49,568 nucleotides of DNA from JAUVXJ01 sp034430275 (lineage in GTDB: Bacteria > Chloroflexota > Anaerolineae > UBA7937 > B3-Chlor): NCBI GenBank assembly GCA_034430275.1, contig DAOUEW010000258.1, positions 1 to 49,568 of the forward strand, given 5' to 3'. Numbering within the stretch: the stretch's first letter is position 1; every line of letters starts with the position of its first letter. The notes beneath the pieces are model-generated. The model worked only from the letters and a program-made list of their open reading frames with translations, had not been told where the DNA came from and did not search any database. Shown here in pieces: positions 32,658-41,374 of this stretch. The position numbers were made by a program, and so were the translations under genes.

Positions 32658-34509
32658 CCTGCTCTAGCCCCATGGTAGCTACGTAAACCCCATCCCCGTA
32701 TACACATTCGACGGGCCGTTTAGCCTTGTTCAGAATCGCAAGCATAGGTCCGTTGTTCTCCAGAATCTCTGCGGTGAACGACTGCACCCCCCTCTCTTTG
32801 GCGATTTGCGCCAGATAATCAAGCAAGTAGGTGCCAATGCCGATGTTCTGCCAGTCGTCTCGAACGGTGAAGGCCATCTCGGCCACTTCAGAACAACCTC
32901 CCAGCAACCCATACCTGCCCACCGCGATGATCCGTTCACGACCCTCTCTACGCACCAGACCTACTATGCCCATGTCCCGTTCGTAGTCTATGGTGGTAAT
33001 GGCCTGCGCCGTCTGATGGGGCATGGCGCGCAGAGGGGAGAAGTACCTTTGGTATACGGTGCGGTCCGAGAGGCTATAGAAGAAATCCTGCATCATCGAT
33101 TCATCGGTCGCCTTGACGGGTCGAAAGAAGACCTTCTCCTTTCGAAACGTTGCCGTGGTCTCCAGTTCCGAGGGATAGATACCCACAGGCATCAATTGAT
33201 CGCCGTAGATGTACAGATTGTCTTTGGCCTCTTCCAGCAACTGGGCCCGGAACTTAGGATGGGCGATGCTGATGAGGGCCAGGACGCGTTCGCGGACGTT
33301 CTTGCCGTGCAGGTATGCTACGCCGTACTCCGTCACCACGTAGTAGACGTCACCTCTGGTGATCATGACCCCGGCGCCCCTCGACAGGGCAGGCACGATG
33401 CGCGACACCACTCCCCCCGCAGCAGTCGACGGCAATGCGATGATCGGTTTGCCGTCCTTGGAGCGCGCTGCCCCCCTGATGAAGTCTACCTGCCCGCCCA
33501 ATCCGCTATAGAAAACCTGCCCCAGGGAGTCGGAACAGACCTGGCCGGTCAGGTCTATCTCCAGCGCGGAGTTGATGGCTACCATGTTCTCCTGCTGGCA
33601 AATCACGGCCGGATCGTTGGTGTACTCGCACGGCCGGAACGCGAAGGCCTGGTTCTCGTGGACGAAGTCGTAGAGCTGTTTGGTACCCAGACAGAAGCTG
33701 GTGACCACCTTGCCTCGATCCATCGTCTTGCGGGAGTTGGTTACGACTCCCTTTTGCATGAGATCCACGACCCAGTCCGATACCAGCTCGGTGTGCACAC
33801 CCAGGTCCTTCTTGTCCTCCAGGAACGGCACGACGGAGCGCGCTATCTTGCTTATCCCTATCTGGATGGTGTCGCCATCCTCCACCAAGCTGGCCACGTT
33901 GCGCCCGATCTTGAGAGAGACCTCGTCCGGCGGTGGAAAATGTAGCTCTGGGAGCGGCGCGTCGTTCTCTACCATGGCGGCGATGTCATCAACGTGGATG
34001 AAGCTATCGCCGAGAGTCCTGGGCATCCGTGGGTTCACCTCGGCCACGACGTGGCGCGCGTTCTCCGCCGCGGCCTTGACCACGTCCACGGAGACACCGT
34101 AGCTACAGAAGCCATCCTTGTCTGGGGGAGTGACCTGGATCAGGGCCACGTCCAGGTACGTGCTCCCATTGGCGAAGAGGCGGGGCACCTCAGACAGGAA
34201 CACCGGGGTGTAGTCGGCTCGGCCCTGGCAGACGGCGTCCCTCATGTCGGCTCCGATGAAGAGCGTGTCGTGGCGAAATAGCTCTCCGTAGTCGGACTCG
34301 GTGTACGGGATCAGCGCCAGGGTCAGGCCGTGGATGAGCCTGACATTGGCCAGTTCCGCCGACATCCTGGAGAGCTCGCTAACCAGACGCTGAGGAACCG
34401 CTGCGCCGGACCCGATGAAGACCGTGCAGCCCCTCCTGACCAGCCTCAGAGCATCCTGCGGTGTGGTAAGCTTCTGTCTGTACCGCTCCTGCCAGCCGCG
34501 CGATCCCAT
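32650..34509 (-). CDS. Acetyl-CoA hydrolase/CoA-transferase fused to a GNAT acetyltransferase domain
   Basis: 619 residues from ATG 34509 (GGAGGAGGGTGCTTG upstream; an in-frame TTG precedes it by 3 bp). Residues 1-430 are of the acetyl-CoA hydrolase/4-hydroxybutyrate CoA-transferase family: GCTVFIGSGAAVPQRLV, PPDKDGFCSYGVSVD, ENMVAINSALEIDLTGQV (catalytic Glu region), YSGLGGQVDFIRGA (CoA loop), YGVAYLHGKNVRERVLALI. From about 455 a GNAT domain follows: FFRPVKATDESMMQDFFYSL, EMAFTVRDDWQNIGIGTYLL (acetyl-CoA loop), ENNGPMLAILNK. The fusion resembles two-domain protein acyltransferases in which a CoA-binding module carries a GNAT. Cotranscribed with the deacetylase, it could form an acylation/deacylation pair. 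Whether the first domain is catalytic or sensory is unknown. Confidence 0.9.
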   Translation of the reverse strand: MGSRGWQERYRQKLTTPQDALRLVRRGCTVFIGSGAAVPQRLVSELSRMSAELANVRLIHGLTLALIPYTESDYGELFRHDTLFIGADMRDAVCQGRADYTPVFLSEVPRLFANGSTYLDVALIQVTPPDKDGFCSYGVSVDVVKAAAENARHVVAEVNPRMPRTLGDSFIHVDDIAAMVENDAPLPELHFPPPDEVSLKIGRNVASLVEDGDTIQIGISKIARSVVPFLEDKKDLGVHTELVSDWVVDLMQKGVVTNSRKTMDRGKVVTSFCLGTKQLYDFVHENQAFAFRPCEYTNDPAVICQQENMVAINSALEIDLTGQVCSDSLGQVFYSGLGGQVDFIRGAARSKDGKPIIALPSTAAGGVVSRIVPALSRGAGVMITRGDVYYVVTEYGVAYLHGKNVRERVLALISIAHPKFRAQLLEEAKDNLYIYGDQLMPVGIYPSELETTATFRKEKVFFRPVKATDESMMQDFFYSLSDRTVYQRYFSPLRAMPHQTAQAITTIDYERDMGIVGLVRREGRERIIAVGRYGLLGGCSEVAEMAFTVRDDWQNIGIGTYLLDYLAQIAKERGVQSFTAEILENNGPMLAILNKAKRPVECVYGDGVYVATMGLEQDG

Positions 34510-34524
34510 CAAGCACCCTCCTCC

Positions 34525-35934
34525 TCAAGGACACAACGGTTGCGCGTCGGTGCCCAGAATGACCCTGATGGACACTCCACTCAACCAGTCTGGCTCGTAG
34601 CGCACGTTGTCTGCGCTGACACCGAAGTACTCTTGTAGGCGTTCGAGAGTCGAGTTGGTGCCCACGTAACTGATGATACTGGTCTCCACGGCATCCAGTC
34701 TGTCGTCCTTCCCCACCTCCACCACGCTGTAGCCGCTGGCGACAAGCCTATCGGCAATCTGAGAGGCGAAGCCCTCTATCGCGGTCCCGTTGTCGACGGC
34801 AATCCTTGTCCCTTCCGCCGCCAGAGTCTCCTCCTCCCACGTAGAAGGCACTAACCGTTCCGCCATCGATTGCTTGATCAGTTGCCTATCAGGCAGCATC
34901 ACCCAGGCCCCTTCCGACGTAGTCCACTCCGGCGCTAGAGACAGGTCTATCATGCTCTGGCTGAAGTTGTGCAGGGGAATCTGGGTCAGGAGTTGTGCCA
35001 GGGCCACTATCTCCCCAGCCTCCAGATCCGTCTGCATGTGGAGATCCATACTCTCCAGTAGCTCGAAAAGCCTGGGCAGTAGCCCCGGCACACCCAGTTC
35101 CAGCACCCGGTTGCGGATGGCAAGGAGCACCTCCCTCTGCCTGCGGTCGCGGTCGAACACCGGCGTGTGCGCGCGGCAACGGCAGTAGATGAGGGCCAGA
35201 TCGCCGTCCATGTGCAGCATTCCAGCAGGTATGGTGCGATACAGCAGATACTCGCCTGGATCCTTCATGTTGGGAACCCATAGCTCGGTGGGGCAACGCA
35301 CGTCGACGTCGATGCCGCCCAGGATGTTTACGACGTCGGCGAATGCCTGGAAATCGATGCGCACGAACCGATCAAAGGTCAGGCCGAGGTTCTTTTCGAG
35401 CGTGTCCTTCAAGAGATCTGGTCCCCCTCCTGGGTAGTCCTCGGCTTCTCCTATGTTGTCGGCCAGATTGAGGCGCGTCTTGCCAAACCCTGGGATAGCC
35501 ACGTAGAGGTCCCGCGGTATGGAGACCATGCTCACCAGCTTCTCATCAGGGTCTACGGAGACGAGGATCATGGTGTCCGTCCGCCAACCCTCCGCCGGCG
35601 GACGGAAATCTGTCCCTAACAGAATGATGTGTGTGACCCCATCCAGCAGGGAAGTGGACGTCGGCATCGTGCTCCCGACCTGAGGTTCCGACGCCGAAGC
35701 GGATCCGGGGGCGAGGCTGGCCTGGACGGGAGCGAGCCCAGCGTGCGCGACCAGGGACAGGGAGCAAACGACCAGAAGAGCCCACCCTGTCTTCCGGACA
35801 AATGGCTCGACCACTTTCAGGGAGCCGCACAGCGCAGACAGGGTCCCACGCCTCCTATGTCCGTCCCCTCCGGGCTCCGCACTCGTTGTGACGTGGCGTT
35901 TCGCTACACATCCGCCACATAGGGGCGCTCTCAC
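34525..35934 (-). CDS. LytR-CpsA-Psr (LCP) family protein, second copy
   Basis: 469 residues from GTG 35934, whose G is shared with the upstream stop (TAGTG). There is no clear ribosome-binding site, so a later start before the membrane helix is possible. The N-terminus is basic, then one membrane helix (WALLVVCSLSLVAHAGLA), a short linker, and the LCP domain: ILLGTDFRP, GWRTDTMILVSVDP, VSIPRDLYVAIPG, GGGPDLLKDTLEKNLGL, VNILGGIDVDV, DGDLALIYCRCR, FDRDRRQREVL. The Arg/Asp set that binds the polyprenyl pyrophosphate is present. The C-terminal LytR_C-like domain is TRIAVDNGTAIEGFASQIADRL. LCP enzymes attach polymers to the cell wall from lipid-linked precursors. Tandem paralogue of the gene upstream. 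Confidence 0.92.
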   Translation of the reverse strand: MRAPLCGGCVAKRHVTTSAEPGGDGHRRRGTLSALCGSLKVVEPFVRKTGWALLVVCSLSLVAHAGLAPVQASLAPGSASASEPQVGSTMPTSTSLLDGVTHIILLGTDFRPPAEGWRTDTMILVSVDPDEKLVSMVSIPRDLYVAIPGFGKTRLNLADNIGEAEDYPGGGPDLLKDTLEKNLGLTFDRFVRIDFQAFADVVNILGGIDVDVRCPTELWVPNMKDPGEYLLYRTIPAGMLHMDGDLALIYCRCRAHTPVFDRDRRQREVLLAIRNRVLELGVPGLLPRLFELLESMDLHMQTDLEAGEIVALAQLLTQIPLHNFSQSMIDLSLAPEWTTSEGAWVMLPDRQLIKQSMAERLVPSTWEEETLAAEGTRIAVDNGTAIEGFASQIADRLVASGYSVVEVGKDDRLDAVETSIISYVGTNSTLERLQEYFGVSADNVRYEPDWLSGVSIRVILGTDAQPLCP

Positions 35935-37298
35935 TAAGGACAGACTGTATGGAAGTCATCGCCCAGGATGACCACGACATCCACCTCGTTGGATCCGTTG
36001 GGCTCGTGTCGTACGTTCTCATCCTTTGCTTCCAGATAGGTTTGTAGATTCTGCACGGTGTAGGGCTTTTCGGCGTAGCTGAAGATCAGTGTCTCCGCGT
36101 AGTCGGTCCTGTCGGCAGGGCTGAACTCGACGATGTCGAAGCCCCGCTGCTGAAGGCGGTCCGCGATCTGTCGTCCCCAGCCCGCCGCTGGGGTACCATT
36201 CCGCACCACGATCCTGGCAGCCTCCTGCCTGAGCAGGTTCACCTTCTCCGACGGAGGATCCAGCATGCTCATAATCACGGGAGCGATCTTCTCGCGATCG
36301 GGGACCAACACCCAGGCACCTTCGGGGGTGGTCCACTGTGGGGCCATGTTGAGATCGATGTTGGCCCTGTTCATGTTGGAGAGCGGCACCTCCGGCACGA
36401 GTTGTGCCAGGCTGGTGATACCCGTAGGACCCAGATCAGTCTGAACCATCTCCCTCATGGTGACCAACAACTCCAGTGCACGAGGAATCAGCCCGGCGAT
36501 GCCCAACTCCATGACCCTGTTTCGGACGGCGAAGAGCACCTTCTGCTGCCGGCGATCACGATCAAATACCGGGGTGTTGTAGCGACATTGCGCATAGCGG
36601 AGTCCCGTCTGGCCATCCAGGTGCTGCATGCCCGCTGGGACGTAGCCTATCTGTGTCCACTCGCCAGGGTTCTCAGGGTCCGCACCCCACAGTTCCACCG
36701 CACATTCCACATCGACGTCTATGCCACCCAGAATATCGATGACCTGCTTGAAGCCGTCGAAGTTGATCCTGATGTAGTGGTCGAAGCTGATGCCCAGGTT
36801 GTGGAGCAGGGTCTCGTTGAGCAGTGCCGGCCCGCCGCCTGGGTAGCCCTCGCTCTCTCCAAGATAGTCCGCGGTATTGAGGCGGTTGTAGCCATGGCCC
36901 GGGATGTAGACCCACAGGTCGCGGGGTATGGACAACATGCCCACGATCTTGTTGGCCGGGTCTATACGCACGTAGATCATGGTGTCCGTGCGCCAGTCCA
37001 CCTGGCCCGGCAATCTGTCACAGCCGAGGAGCATGACGCTGATCACCCCCTCGGGGACCGGCAAGGGCGTGGGCACCGGCGTCGGGCTGGCTGTGGCAGT
37101 AGCCGTCGCAGTGGGCGAAGGGGACGGCGTCGCAGACGAGGCTACCGATGTTCCAGCCATCTCTATCGTGCCTGCGGTCGTCGCCGATGGCGCCGGTGTA
37201 TCCGTGGGCGAATTCACCGGCTGGGAGCTTCCGCCGCACGCTGGTAACAAGCTGGTGACTACCACAACGGCGCACAGACAAATCAAAACTCTCTTCAT
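35934..37298 (-). CDS. LytR-CpsA-Psr (LCP) family lipoprotein-like, first copy
   Basis: 454 residues from ATG 37298 with GAGGAGAC upstream; the open frame extends 27 residues into the promoter. The N-terminus MKRVLICLCAVVVVTSLLPAC is a lipoprotein signal with lipobox LPAC, which is unusual for LCP proteins (normally a plain membrane anchor). A long Ser/Thr/Pro linker precedes the LCP domain: VMLLGCDRLPG, DWRTDTMIYVRIDP, LSIPRDLWVYIPG, GGGPALLNETLLHNLG, IDILGGIDVDVE, FDRDRRQQKVL. A C-terminal LytR_C-like domain ends the protein (ARIVVRNGTPAAGWGRQIADRL). It has the same likely role as its downstream paralogue. First gene of a four-gene operon with its own extended -10 promoter. Confidence 0.92.
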   Translation of the reverse strand: MKRVLICLCAVVVVTSLLPACGGSSQPVNSPTDTPAPSATTAGTIEMAGTSVASSATPSPSPTATATATASPTPVPTPLPVPEGVISVMLLGCDRLPGQVDWRTDTMIYVRIDPANKIVGMLSIPRDLWVYIPGHGYNRLNTADYLGESEGYPGGGPALLNETLLHNLGISFDHYIRINFDGFKQVIDILGGIDVDVECAVELWGADPENPGEWTQIGYVPAGMQHLDGQTGLRYAQCRYNTPVFDRDRRQQKVLFAVRNRVMELGIAGLIPRALELLVTMREMVQTDLGPTGITSLAQLVPEVPLSNMNRANIDLNMAPQWTTPEGAWVLVPDREKIAPVIMSMLDPPSEKVNLLRQEAARIVVRNGTPAAGWGRQIADRLQQRGFDIVEFSPADRTDYAETLIFSYAEKPYTVQNLQTYLEAKDENVRHEPNGSNEVDVVVILGDDFHTVCP

Positions 37299-37350
37299 GT
37301 CTCCTCGTGCACTATCAAGGTCTGTTTCAGTGAGGCCACTTCGTGCGAGC

Positions 37351-37379
37351 ATTATACCACTCCCATTCTGGCAACACAA
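37351..37379 (-). promoter_or_regulatory. Promoter of the LCP-LCP-CoA transferase/GNAT-deacetylase operon
   Basis: Minus-strand -35 TTGTGT (37374-37379), 17-bp spacer, perfect -10 TATAAT (37351-37356) preceded by TGG (extended -10). The expected leader is about 45 nt. Confidence 0.65.
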
Positions 37380-37543
37380 TGACTGACGCCAGGGTGCGGG
37401 CCAGGCGACTCCTCCATGAAGAGCCTCACCTCGCCAGGCCCATCATCGCCGCAGCAACGCCGGACTCCGCGACAACGGTCACTGCCCCAACCTCTCTCCA
37501 CACCACCCGCTGCGTCCAACAGTCCAAGCCCGAGGAACAGAGA

Positions 37544-37575
37544 AAGCCCCAGACGAGTGGTCCAGGGCTTCAGGA
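37544..37575 (-). terminator. Terminator of the DUF4405 gene
   Basis: AAGCCC (37544-37549) pairs with GGGCTT (37565-37570). On the minus strand the stem runs into TTTCTCTGTT. It lies 45 bp past the DUF4405 stop and between it and the LCP promoter. Confidence 0.5.
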
Positions 37576-37614
37576 GAGACGGGGTAAGCGCGGTGGCCTC
37601 TGCCCCACCACGCA

Positions 37615-37962
37615 CTAGATCTCTCGGTCGGTCACCACCACTGGGCAGGGTTGAGCGCCACCAGCCAGGGCCGGCCTGCGCCCGAAACCAAGGAACCGCT
37701 TCACCATACACAGGATCCATTTCCAGTGGAGAGCCAGGTGTACGACGATCCCTGCCATCATGCCCAGGCTGCTCCATACGTGCAGATTGTTCCACTCACC
37801 TCGGGCCAGAGAGAACACGGTGGCGTTGTAATCTGGATTCCTTCCCCCCTGATAGCCTCCGTGGGGCATGGTCATGAGCACCACTCCCGAGACCGCGGCG
37901 ACGAGGAATGCGATCAGAATTATCGCATCCACTACGAAGTTCAGCTTGGCTTTGCTCACCAT
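37615..37962 (-). CDS. DUF4405-like small membrane protein (cytochrome b561-like fold)
   Basis: 115 residues from ATG 37962, with CGGAGGTATTG upstream; the longer open frame has no support. Two membrane helices: FVVDAIILIAFLVAAVSGVVLM, and the segment around NNLHVWSSLGMMAGIVVHLALHWKWI. His residues at the helix ends (MPHGG, LHVW, VHLALHW) match the DUF4405 pattern, in which such residues may hold haem. The C-terminus is short and soluble. Probably an electron-transfer or redox-linked membrane protein; no partner genes are adjacent. Confidence 0.75.
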   Translation of the reverse strand: MVSKAKLNFVVDAIILIAFLVAAVSGVVLMTMPHGGYQGGRNPDYNATVFSLARGEWNNLHVWSSLGMMAGIVVHLALHWKWILCMVKRFLGFGRRPALAGGAQPCPVVVTDREI

Positions 37963-37989
37963 CAATACCTCCGATTGTTTTCTGCCCTG

Positions 37990-37998
37990 ATTGTACCA
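37990..37998 (-). promoter_or_regulatory. Extended -10 of the DUF4405 gene
   Basis: Minus-strand TGGTACAAT (TACAAT at 37990-37995), about 28 bp upstream of the start; the -35 region is poor. Confidence 0.4.
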
Positions 37999-38122
37999 GC
38001 CAGGTGTGAACCGACTGTTAAGGTTCCATGAAGAAACTGTGAAGCACGGCGCGGACACGGATTCTCCCTCCCTGCCGCCCATCTTTGGCCGCCATACTCA
38101 CTGAGCCAAGAGGGCGCAGGTA

Positions 38123-38131
38123 TGGTATAAT
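38123..38131 (+). promoter_or_regulatory. Extended -10 promoter of the acyl-CoA thioesterase gene
   Basis: TGGTATAAT (TATAAT at 38126-38131); no -35 match. The transcript would start near 38138, just before the GGAGG ribosome-binding site. Confidence 0.55.
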
Positions 38132-38150
38132 GGCCTCTCGGAGGCTGCCC

Positions 38151-38630
38151 ATGACTGAGCCAGGCAAGTACATCCGAGACTCACGAGCGATCATCAGCCA
38201 GGTGATGCTCCCTACCGACGCCAACGTCACCGGCAATGTCCACGGCGGCATGATCATGAAGATGGCCGACGATGCGGGGGCCATCGTGGCGGTCAGACAT
38301 AGTCGCAGGATCGTCGTCACGGTCGCTGTGGACTCGATAACGTTCCTGTCACCGATATACGTGGGGAACTTGGTGACCTTCACGGCCACGCTGAGCTACG
38401 TCGGTCGCACGTCGATGGAGGTAGAGGTGCTGGTGGAGGCTGAGGATCTCCTGACTGGAGAAAAGACCCACACCAACACCGCGTACCTGGTGTACGTCGC
38501 CCTGGATGAGCATGGACGGCCCTCTGAAGTGCCACCCTTGATTCCGGAGACCGACGAGCAGAGGGAGCGCATAGCCAACGGGAGGAAGCGGCAAGAGGCC
38601 CGTCTGTCCAGGCGGCGTGAAGGCATCTGA
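38151..38630 (+). CDS. Acyl-CoA thioesterase, hotdog fold (YciA/BFIT type)
   Basis: 159 residues from ATG 38151 with CGGAGG upstream; an ATG 66 bp earlier lies upstream of the -10. The single hotdog domain shows RAIISQVMLPTDANVTGNVHGGMIMKMADDAGAIVA (active-site region, with Asn and His-Gly-Gly preceding the central helix), VVTVAVDSITFLSPIYVGNLV, VGRTSMEVEVLVEAEDLLTGE and HTNTAYLVYVALDEHGRP, which match the cytosolic acyl-CoA thioester hydrolase family. It cleaves acyl-CoA to free acid and CoA; chain-length preference is not readable. The Arg/Lys/Glu-rich tail is typical. Monocistronic and convergent with the DHH gene. Confidence 0.92.
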   Translation: MTEPGKYIRDSRAIISQVMLPTDANVTGNVHGGMIMKMADDAGAIVAVRHSRRIVVTVAVDSITFLSPIYVGNLVTFTATLSYVGRTSMEVEVLVEAEDLLTGEKTHTNTAYLVYVALDEHGRPSEVPPLIPETDEQRERIANGRKRQEARLSRRREGI

Positions 38631-38712
38631 GGCAGGGTCACCCCTACCGGGGGCACAGGGACCTGCGCGCTACGGGTGGCGGTCCTAGAGGCCCGACACT
38701 GTTGCGTCCGAA

Positions 38713-39777
38713 TTAGATCAGCTTGTCCCCTGCAGCTTCGTCTTTTCCCAGTCGCCGGAGGAACCGGCGACGCAGTTCGCGCACCAGGTCGCGCGGCGAG
38801 CTTTCCCGCAAGGGCACCCGCCCACCTGCCATCAGGCTGTGGCCCCCGCCCGTCCCTAGCCCTTCCACCACGTCCTGTACGACGCGACCCGCACTAGCAT
38901 CGAAGTCGTTGGTGCGCACCGAGATCACGACTTCGTCGTCGAACACCCCCATGCAGACTATCCAGCGGGCGCCCTCCCAGCGCAGGAGGAAGTCGGCCAT
39001 CTCGGCTGCCAGGTCCGGCCAGTCCATGGCACCCAGGTTGCAGATCACCACGTCATCGTAGATGAAGGTACGCTCGAGAGCGCGTTCAAAGGCTTGGAAG
39101 TAGGCGAGCGGAACCTGAGCTTGCTCGATCTGCGCCAGTATCCTCGTGTCCGCGAGAGGCAGCAAGTCCAGATAGGCCTGCACATCGGCCTCGCTCGCCC
39201 CCCTGGCTAAACCCATCGTATCGGCCTTGATGCCGTAGAATAGAGCTGTCGCCACCCGGTGGTCGGGCACGAGCTCCGCAGCCCGGAGGTAGCCAACGAG
39301 GATGGTGGAAGTGGCACCACACGCCGAACGGATGTCCACAAACGGCACTCCTCCTAGTTCAGAGCGCACGTTAGAATGGTGATCGACGACGATAGTGGGA
39401 GTCACGTCCGGAGGCAGACTGACGTTGCCGGCCCCAGGCTGGGCGTCCGCCAGGGCGATGGCGTCGTACTCCCTGACATCGAGCTCATGGAGAGGTCTCA
39501 AACGGATGGACAGGAGCCTCACCATGGCCTTGTTCTCGGCTCGTCCGATGATACCACCGTGCGCCAAGGTCGTCGTGAGACCCAGCCGCTTCTCCAGCAG
39601 AAATGCCAGGGCCATGGCGCTGGCAATGGAGTCGGGGTCGGGATCGTCGTGAGTGACGATCAGACAGGTCCTCGCACCCTGCAACGCTTCAAAGAGCGCT
39701 TCGATGGCCTCAGTGCTACTCGTGAAGGCACTCCCGCCTCCAGGTTCACACTCGTCGACTCGTCTCTCCACCCCCAC
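38713..39777 (-). CDS. DHH/DHHA1 family phosphoesterase (NrnA-like)
   Basis: 354 residues from GTG 39777; GTG 39771 has better spacing to GGGAG, so the start is uncertain by a few codons. DHH domain: LIVTHDDPDPDSIASAMALAFLL (metal site), AIALADAQPG, and IVVDHHSN (the DHH motif). FVDIRSACGATSTILVGYL follows. DHHA1 domain: FDASAGRVVQDVVEGLGTGGGHSLMAGGRVPL. Family members degrade short oligoribonucleotides, 3'-phosphoadenosine phosphate or cyclic dinucleotides in the cytoplasm. Which substrate applies is not evident. No gene is coupled to it, and the 358-bp upstream gap is unexplained. Confidence 0.9.
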   Translation of the reverse strand: MGVERRVDECEPGGGSAFTSSTEAIEALFEALQGARTCLIVTHDDPDPDSIASAMALAFLLEKRLGLTTTLAHGGIIGRAENKAMVRLLSIRLRPLHELDVREYDAIALADAQPGAGNVSLPPDVTPTIVVDHHSNVRSELGGVPFVDIRSACGATSTILVGYLRAAELVPDHRVATALFYGIKADTMGLARGASEADVQAYLDLLPLADTRILAQIEQAQVPLAYFQAFERALERTFIYDDVVICNLGAMDWPDLAAEMADFLLRWEGARWIVCMGVFDDEVVISVRTNDFDASAGRVVQDVVEGLGTGGGHSLMAGGRVPLRESSPRDLVRELRRRFLRRLGKDEAAGDKLI

Positions 39778-40135
39778 GCTCCCAGGCTGCCGTTGGTCCC
39801 GGCGTCATATGCGCATCCCTCTGTGCTCCGCCTTCACCAGACTCTTGTTGGACACACGCATCCCATAGCCTGCTACCCCCGACGGCCAAGCCCCGCCCAG
39901 TGCTCCTTCCGGGCGCAGGCATCGTGCAGAGAGCGGCCTCTGGCCCGAGAGCCGCTGGCCCTGGAAAGAGGCTCCACGAGGCATTCTCCCAGGAGGCAGT
40001 CTAATGGCAGCCCTTATCATGCTGATGCCAGCAGATCCCTTCTCGCAAGACCAGGGATTGCCTCCAACGAGAGAAAGATTAGCACTGGCGCAGACGACCG
40101 GCTTCTCGAACCGGCAGGGCGACGCGTCGGAGGAA
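39778..40135. other. Intergenic stretch without a recognisable gene
   Basis: Lies between the site-2 protease stop and the DHH gene start, both on the minus strand. I find no supported open frame, no clear terminator and no consensus promoter. A short palindrome, CGACGCGTCG, sits at 40120-40129. Confidence 0.45.
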
Positions 40136-41257
40136 TCAGACGCCCAGCTCTCCCTTGAGTTTGATGAAAGAGACGATGTTGTCGCGGCGCAGCATGCCCA
40201 GCAACTGACCATCGTCCATCACGGGCAACTGATTGACGCCCTCCTCCGTCATGTGGCGCATAGCCGTCCACAGTTCGGCGTCGGGGCTGACCCACTTCAA
40301 ACCATCCAGAGGGGTCATCACCTGGGCCACGGTGGTCATGGCCCAACGGTCCTGGGACACACCCTTGATGTTGTGCAGAGTGAGCAGGCCCTTCACCAGA
40401 CCGCCCTCGATCACCGGGAAGCAGCGGGTGCCACTCCGCAGCATGTGCTCACTGACCAGCCTGTCCAGGGTCACATCCGAGCTCACCTTCGGACAGTCGA
40501 GGCTCATGACCTCTCTCACGGTGTGTCCCGCCAGGAGGTTCCTTACCGTGAGTTGGCGGTAGCTGCTGCTCGCGGCATTGTCCAGGAACCAGCCGATGAA
40601 GGCTATCCACAGGCCGCCTACCCAGTCGCCGGTGAAGATGCGCCATATACCTGCCAGGATGAAGAGATAGGCCACCGCCTGGCCGACCAGTGAGGCCCAG
40701 CGGGTCGCCCTTTGCAGGTTTCCGGTAGCCTGCCAGAGGATGGAACGCAAGACCCTGCCGCCATCCAGAGGGAACCCAGGGATGAGGTTGAAGATTCCGA
40801 GCCACACATTGATGCCAGCGAGGTAGAACCCCAAGGCGGCCAAAGGTTCATTCACCCCGCTCGCCGTCAGGTACACGCCGCCGAAACAGGCGCCGAGGAT
40901 GATGCTGGTCAGCGGTCCCACCAAGGCCATCACGAACTCTGTACCAGCGGTCTCCGGCTCATCCTCTAACTGTGAGACGCCGCCAAAGATGAAGAGGGTG
41001 ATGTCGTGCACAGGAAGGCCGCGTGCCCTGGCCACGACGGAGTGTGCCAGCTCGTGCAAGAGGACGGACACGAAGAAGAGAATGCTGGTGATCACACCCA
41101 CCGTCCAGGACAACGGCAGCGACCAGTTGGGGTAGGTCTGGGGAAAATAGCCAGCCGCCAGGGTCCACGTAACCAGGAGAAAGATCAGTATCCAGCTCAC
41201 GTGGATGTTGATGGAGATACCGCCGATACTGGCGATGCGAATCGAGTTCTTGAGCAT
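40136..41257 (-). CDS. Site-2 protease family (M50) membrane metalloprotease with CBS pair
   Basis: 373 residues from ATG 41257 with a near-perfect ribosome-binding site (AAAAGGAGGAAAC). Membrane helices include SWILIFLLVTWTLAAGY and WTVGVITSILFFVSVLLHELAHSVVA, which contains the zinc motif HELAH. The third ligand motif is NLIPGFPLDGGRVLRSIL. Two CBS domains follow from about 245 (LLAGHTVREVMSLDCPKVSSDVTLDRLV and VAQVMTPLDGLKWVSPDAELWTAM). It cuts substrates within the membrane; the CBS pair probably senses an adenine nucleotide. Length and order match the SpoIVFB-like CBS subgroup. Downstream of serS on the same strand with a 117-bp gap. Confidence 0.93.
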   Translation of the reverse strand: MLKNSIRIASIGGISINIHVSWILIFLLVTWTLAAGYFPQTYPNWSLPLSWTVGVITSILFFVSVLLHELAHSVVARARGLPVHDITLFIFGGVSQLEDEPETAGTEFVMALVGPLTSIILGACFGGVYLTASGVNEPLAALGFYLAGINVWLGIFNLIPGFPLDGGRVLRSILWQATGNLQRATRWASLVGQAVAYLFILAGIWRIFTGDWVGGLWIAFIGWFLDNAASSSYRQLTVRNLLAGHTVREVMSLDCPKVSSDVTLDRLVSEHMLRSGTRCFPVIEGGLVKGLLTLHNIKGVSQDRWAMTTVAQVMTPLDGLKWVSPDAELWTAMRHMTEEGVNQLPVMDDGQLLGMLRRDNIVSFIKLKGELGV

Positions 41258-41272
41258 GTTTCCTCCTTTTCA

Positions 41273-41315
41273 CCAAGGGCCGGGATCGCCAACGCCGAAA
41301 CCCGTGGCCCCTTGG
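41273..41315 (-). repeat. Hairpin between serS and the site-2 protease gene
   Basis: CCAAGGGCC pairs with GGCCCCTTGG with a one-base bulge, ending 8 bp before the protease ribosome-binding site. There is no T-run, so it is either a weak terminator of serS or a 5' structure of the protease mRNA. Confidence 0.35.
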
Positions 41316-41374
41316 CAGGCCTAGTCCACCAAGAGGTGGCGAAATCACCGTCTGATGCCAAGAGAGAGAATCTC

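Noticed and set aside
32806..33945. 379-codon plus-strand open frame opposite the CoA-transferase/GNAT gene
   Set aside because: Antisense shadow of a well-supported gene with no start signal.
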